A DNA stretch of 64,000 nt from Streptomyces sp. SID13031 (GTDB lineage: Bacteria; Actinomycetota; Actinomycetes; Propionibacteriales; Kribbellaceae): the NCBI RefSeq assembly GCF_010548305.1, contig NZ_JAAGLV010000023.1, forward strand, positions 62,001 to 126,000, given 5' to 3'. Position numbers and translations under genes: made by a program. This document shows, in pieces, positions 61,826-64,000 of this stretch; position 1 is the stretch's first letter; each line of letters starts with the position of its first letter. The notes below the pieces were generated by a model. The model had not been told where the DNA came from. It ran no database searches and saw nothing but the letters and a program-made list of their open reading frames with translations.

Positions 61826-62830
61826 TCATGATCGGACCGGCCCGGTGGCCACGCCGGTCGAGTCCCGCACCATCAGCTCTCCGTGCAACGTGCCGCGGGT
61901 GCCGATGATGGTGTCCGGATCCGGGTCGTCGAGCATGGCGAGCAACAGTTCGACCGCGATCTCGCCGGCTTTCTGCTTGGGCAGCCGCACCGTGGTCAGG
62001 GCCGGCCGGGACATCCTGGACATGGCGATGTCATCGATACCGACCACGCTCAGATCGTCGGGCACCGAGATTCCACGAGCGTGCAAACGGGCCAGCAGCC
62101 CGATCGCGACCAAGTCGTTGTAGGCCACCACCGCGGTCGCGCCGGTGGCGACGGTCTGGTCGGCCGCGGCCATACCGCCCTCGTATGTCGGGGCGAAGTG
62201 GCCGACGTCGACCAGCTTCACCCCGTTGTCGTGGGCGGCCGCGTACAGGCCGATGCTGCGATGGGCGCTGGACCATGACGTCTCCGGTCCGCCGACCCAG
62301 GCGATCTTGCGGTGCCCGAGCGCGACCAGGTGCGCGATGGCCTGCCGCATCCCGCCCTCGTTGTCGAAGGTGACCCCGGGCACGCCCTCGACCAGCCGAT
62401 TCACCAGGACGACATTGGTCTCCGCGGCCACGTTGGCCAGGTCCTCGTCGCCGGCTCGCGGTGAGCAGAGAATCAGCCCGTCGACCTGCTTGGCCAGCGC
62501 GAGGACGAGACCGATCTCCGCGTCGACATCCTCGTCGGTGTCGGCCAGGAAGACGGCCACGTCGTGCATCCTGGCGCGGGCCTGGACACCCTTCACGACG
62601 CTCGGGAAGAACGGGTTGGCCAGGTCTGGGACGACCAGGCCGATGTTGCCGGTGCGGCCGGTGATCAAGCCACGGGCTGCTTTGTTCGGTGCGTAGCCAA
62701 GCTGCTCGGCTGCCGCCTGCACCCGCGCCCGAGTGGCGACGTTGACCACGTCCGGCAGGGACAGCGCACGGGACACCGTCGACGCGGAGACACCCGCCAG
62801 CCGGGCGACGTCACGAATGGTCGCTGGCAT
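61826..62830 (-). CDS. LacI-family transcriptional regulator
   Basis: Codes for 334 residues. The HTH begins ATIRDVARLAGVSASTVSRALS with the hinge region ARGLITGRTGNIGLVVPDL, followed by a periplasmic-binding-protein-like effector domain. It likely controls the hexuronate genes on both sides. Dyads with LacI-type TTGCA half sites lie in the divergent promoter region. Confidence 0.94.
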   Translation of the reverse strand: MPATIRDVARLAGVSASTVSRALSLPDVVNVATRARVQAAAEQLGYAPNKAARGLITGRTGNIGLVVPDLANPFFPSVVKGVQARARMHDVAVFLADTDEDVDAEIGLVLALAKQVDGLILCSPRAGDEDLANVAAETNVVLVNRLVEGVPGVTFDNEGGMRQAIAHLVALGHRKIAWVGGPETSWSSAHRSIGLYAAAHDNGVKLVDVGHFAPTYEGGMAAADQTVATGATAVVAYNDLVAIGLLARLHARGISVPDDLSVVGIDDIAMSRMSRPALTTVRLPKQKAGEIAVELLLAMLDDPDPDTIIGTRGTLHGELMVRDSTGVATGPVRS

Positions 62831-62870
62831 CTCCCACCTCCAGGTCGTCGAATCGGGTCGTGAGCTGAGT

Positions 62871-62886
62871 CTGCAATCGGTTGCAG
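62871..62886. promoter_or_regulatory. LacI-type operator
   Basis: CTGCAA-TCGG-TTGCAG is a perfect dyad with a central CG close to the family consensus TGCAA-n-TTGCA. It lies 41 bp upstream of the lacI start in the divergent gap. Confidence 0.75.
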
Positions 62887-62962
62887 CTTCGTGTCAAGCT
62901 GGCTTCGGCGCGCTGTGGACGACACGCCGGATTTCCTTAATTTACAGGACTTATGTGACTCT

Positions 62963-63003
62963 GGTCTGGCTGCAATCCTTTCAGCTCCTGTTGCAGCCAG
63001 ACC
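62963..63003 (+). promoter_or_regulatory. Split dyad in the uxaC leader
   Basis: Arms GGTCTGGCTGCAA and TTGCAGCCAGACC are perfectly complementary over 13 bp with a 15-nt gap. Each inner end carries the TGCAA/TTGCA half site of the operator at 62871. It may be a second binding site or an RNA hairpin just before the ribosome-binding site. Confidence 0.6.
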
Positions 63004-63016
63004 CCACGGAGGACTC

Positions 63017-64000
63017 ATGCCGAAGGCCCTGCAGCCTCATCCGGACCGCGCATTGCCTGCGGGCGAGGCCCGGGAAGTGGCTCGTCGGATCCACGCGTCC
63101 ACCAAGGACCTGCCGTTGCTGTGCTTCCACGGGCACGTCGACGCGGGGCTGTTCGCCGCGGATGAGGCCTTCGGCAACCCGGCCGACCTGCTGGTGGTGC
63201 CCGACCACTACGTGACCCGGATGCTGGTCTCGCAAGGGGTCTCCCCCGACCGGCTGGGGTTGCCCCGGCAGGACGGCGTACGGACCGCGGAGCCGCGCGA
63301 CATCTGGCGCGAGTTCTGCTCCCACTGGCATCTGTTCCTGGGCACCCCGAGCCGGTACTGGCTGGAGCACGAGTTCGCCGAGGTGCTCGACCTGAAGGTC
63401 GCACCGTCCGAGGAGACCGCCGACGAGCTGTATGACGAGATCTCGGCGCGGCTGGCGGAGCCCGAGTTCCGGCCCCGCGCGTTGCTCGACCGGTTCAGGA
63501 TCGAGATCATCTCCAGCACGGACGCGGCGACCGACGACCTGGCGCAGCACGCGAAGCTCGCCACCGCTCTTCCCGGCCGGGTCATCCCCACCTTCCGGCC
63601 GGACGCCGTCCTCCATCTCGACCGGCCGGGCTGGAGCGACCTGGCGCGCGAGCTCGGCGTACGGGTTGACATCGACACATCGTCGTACGCGGGGTATCTG
63701 GAGGCGTTGAGGCAACGGCGGCAGGCGTTCGTAGCAGCCGGGGCGCTGGCGACGGACCACGGGCACTCGAGCGCGGCGGCGACCCCGCTCGACGATGCGG
63801 CGGCCGCGCGGATCTACGAGACGGCCTTGCGGGGCGAGATATCGGCTGAGGATGCGGCTGCGTTCTCCGGGCACATGTTGTTCCAGATGGCGGCGATGTC
63901 TGCCGAGGACGGGCTCGTGATGCAGCTCCACCCCGGCGTACTGCGCGATCACCACTCCGGGATCCAGGCGACATACGGACCAGACCAAGGGCACGACATC
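63017..64000 (+). CDS. uxaC: Glucuronate isomerase, 3' end cut by window
   Basis: The frame is open to the window edge after 328 codons. ATG at 63017 follows ACGGAGGA. The N-terminal part contains LLCFHGHVDAGLFAADEAFG and LLVVPDHYVTRMLVSQGV, and residues about 85-110 include WREFCSHWHLFLGTPSRYWL, typical of UxaC, which interconverts glucuronate/fructuronate and galacturonate/tagaturonate. It diverges from the LacI regulator and shares the operators. The C-terminal third is missing here. Confidence 0.9.
   Translation, partial: MPKALQPHPDRALPAGEAREVARRIHASTKDLPLLCFHGHVDAGLFAADEAFGNPADLLVVPDHYVTRMLVSQGVSPDRLGLPRQDGVRTAEPRDIWREFCSHWHLFLGTPSRYWLEHEFAEVLDLKVAPSEETADELYDEISARLAEPEFRPRALLDRFRIEIISSTDAATDDLAQHAKLATALPGRVIPTFRPDAVLHLDRPGWSDLARELGVRVDIDTSSYAGYLEALRQRRQAFVAAGALATDHGHSSAAATPLDDAAAARIYETALRGEISAEDAAAFSGHMLFQMAAMSAEDGLVMQLHPGVLRDHHSGIQATYGPDQGHDI

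Overview
The window is high-GC DNA (about 70 %) with many GTG and a few TTG starts, tightly coupled ATGA/GTGA gene junctions, lipobox lipoproteins and an actinobacterial bc1-aa3 respiratory supercomplex (di-haem QcrC, three-helix Rieske QcrA, actinobacterial subunit IV). That makes it a chromosomal segment of an actinomycete. The mix of sugar catabolism, serine hydrolases and polymer genes suggests a soil genus such as Kribbella or a relative, but the genus is my inference only. No rRNA, tRNA, CRISPR array, phage or transposase gene was seen.

Layout. (a) 1-3122: two overlapping paralogous membrane-anchored proteins with low-complexity N-termini. (b) 3182-15956: trpD, a degenerate receiver protein, a CtaG-like protein, ctaE-qcrC-qcrA-qcrB, a serine hydrolase, an L,D-transpeptidase, and ctaF-ctaD-ctaC. 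(c) 16051-20096: a cysteine desulfurase/TusA pair, a GNAT/sirtuin pair, and a DUF4143 AAA ATPase whose promoter carries six repeats at an exact 23-bp period. (d) 20178-30763: a 1,909-residue secreted amylase-pullulanase, a broken serine hydrolase, a lipid kinase, an intact serine hydrolase, an M20 peptidase and a VOC protein. (e) 30803-34699: a PadR-DUF1048 operon, a 730-bp intergenic region with a large palindromic element, and an amidase-MerR unit under a MerR-type promoter. (f) 34696-46402: a catabolic cluster of cupins, a CocE-type hydrolase, an aldolase-SnoaL-DUF3500 fusion, a flavin monooxygenase, a PadR regulator and a ribose-type ABC importer. Two of its promoters share the same ATGTCA-N4-TGACAT operator. 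(g) 46508-50934: erpA, glycerate kinase, endonuclease V, a flavoprotein relic and nadA. (h) 51030-59022: a polymer locus with two glycosyltransferases, two TagD-like nucleotidyltransferases around a CDP-alcohol phosphatidyltransferase, and two tandem beta-helix proteins. (i) 59318-64000: hexuronate catabolism with a mannitol-dehydrogenase family reductase, a KDG-type kinase, a LacI regulator and a partial uxaC.

The order trpD, ctaE-qcrCAB, ctaF, ctaC, erpA, glycerate kinase matches what I recall of the Mycobacterium tuberculosis Rv2192c-Rv2205c neighbourhood. The roughly 30 kb between ctaC and erpA (16051-46402) therefore looks like lineage-specific cargo inside a conserved backbone. Many promoters are arranged for leaderless transcripts: a TAnnnT-like -10 box ends 6 or 7 nt before the start codon.

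The most interesting items are the 23-bp-period repeat array, the PadR-controlled cluster with its three-domain fusion, the palindromic element at 32018-32212, the nucleotidyltransferase/CDP-alcohol operon, and three genes whose 3' ends are tandemly duplicated.
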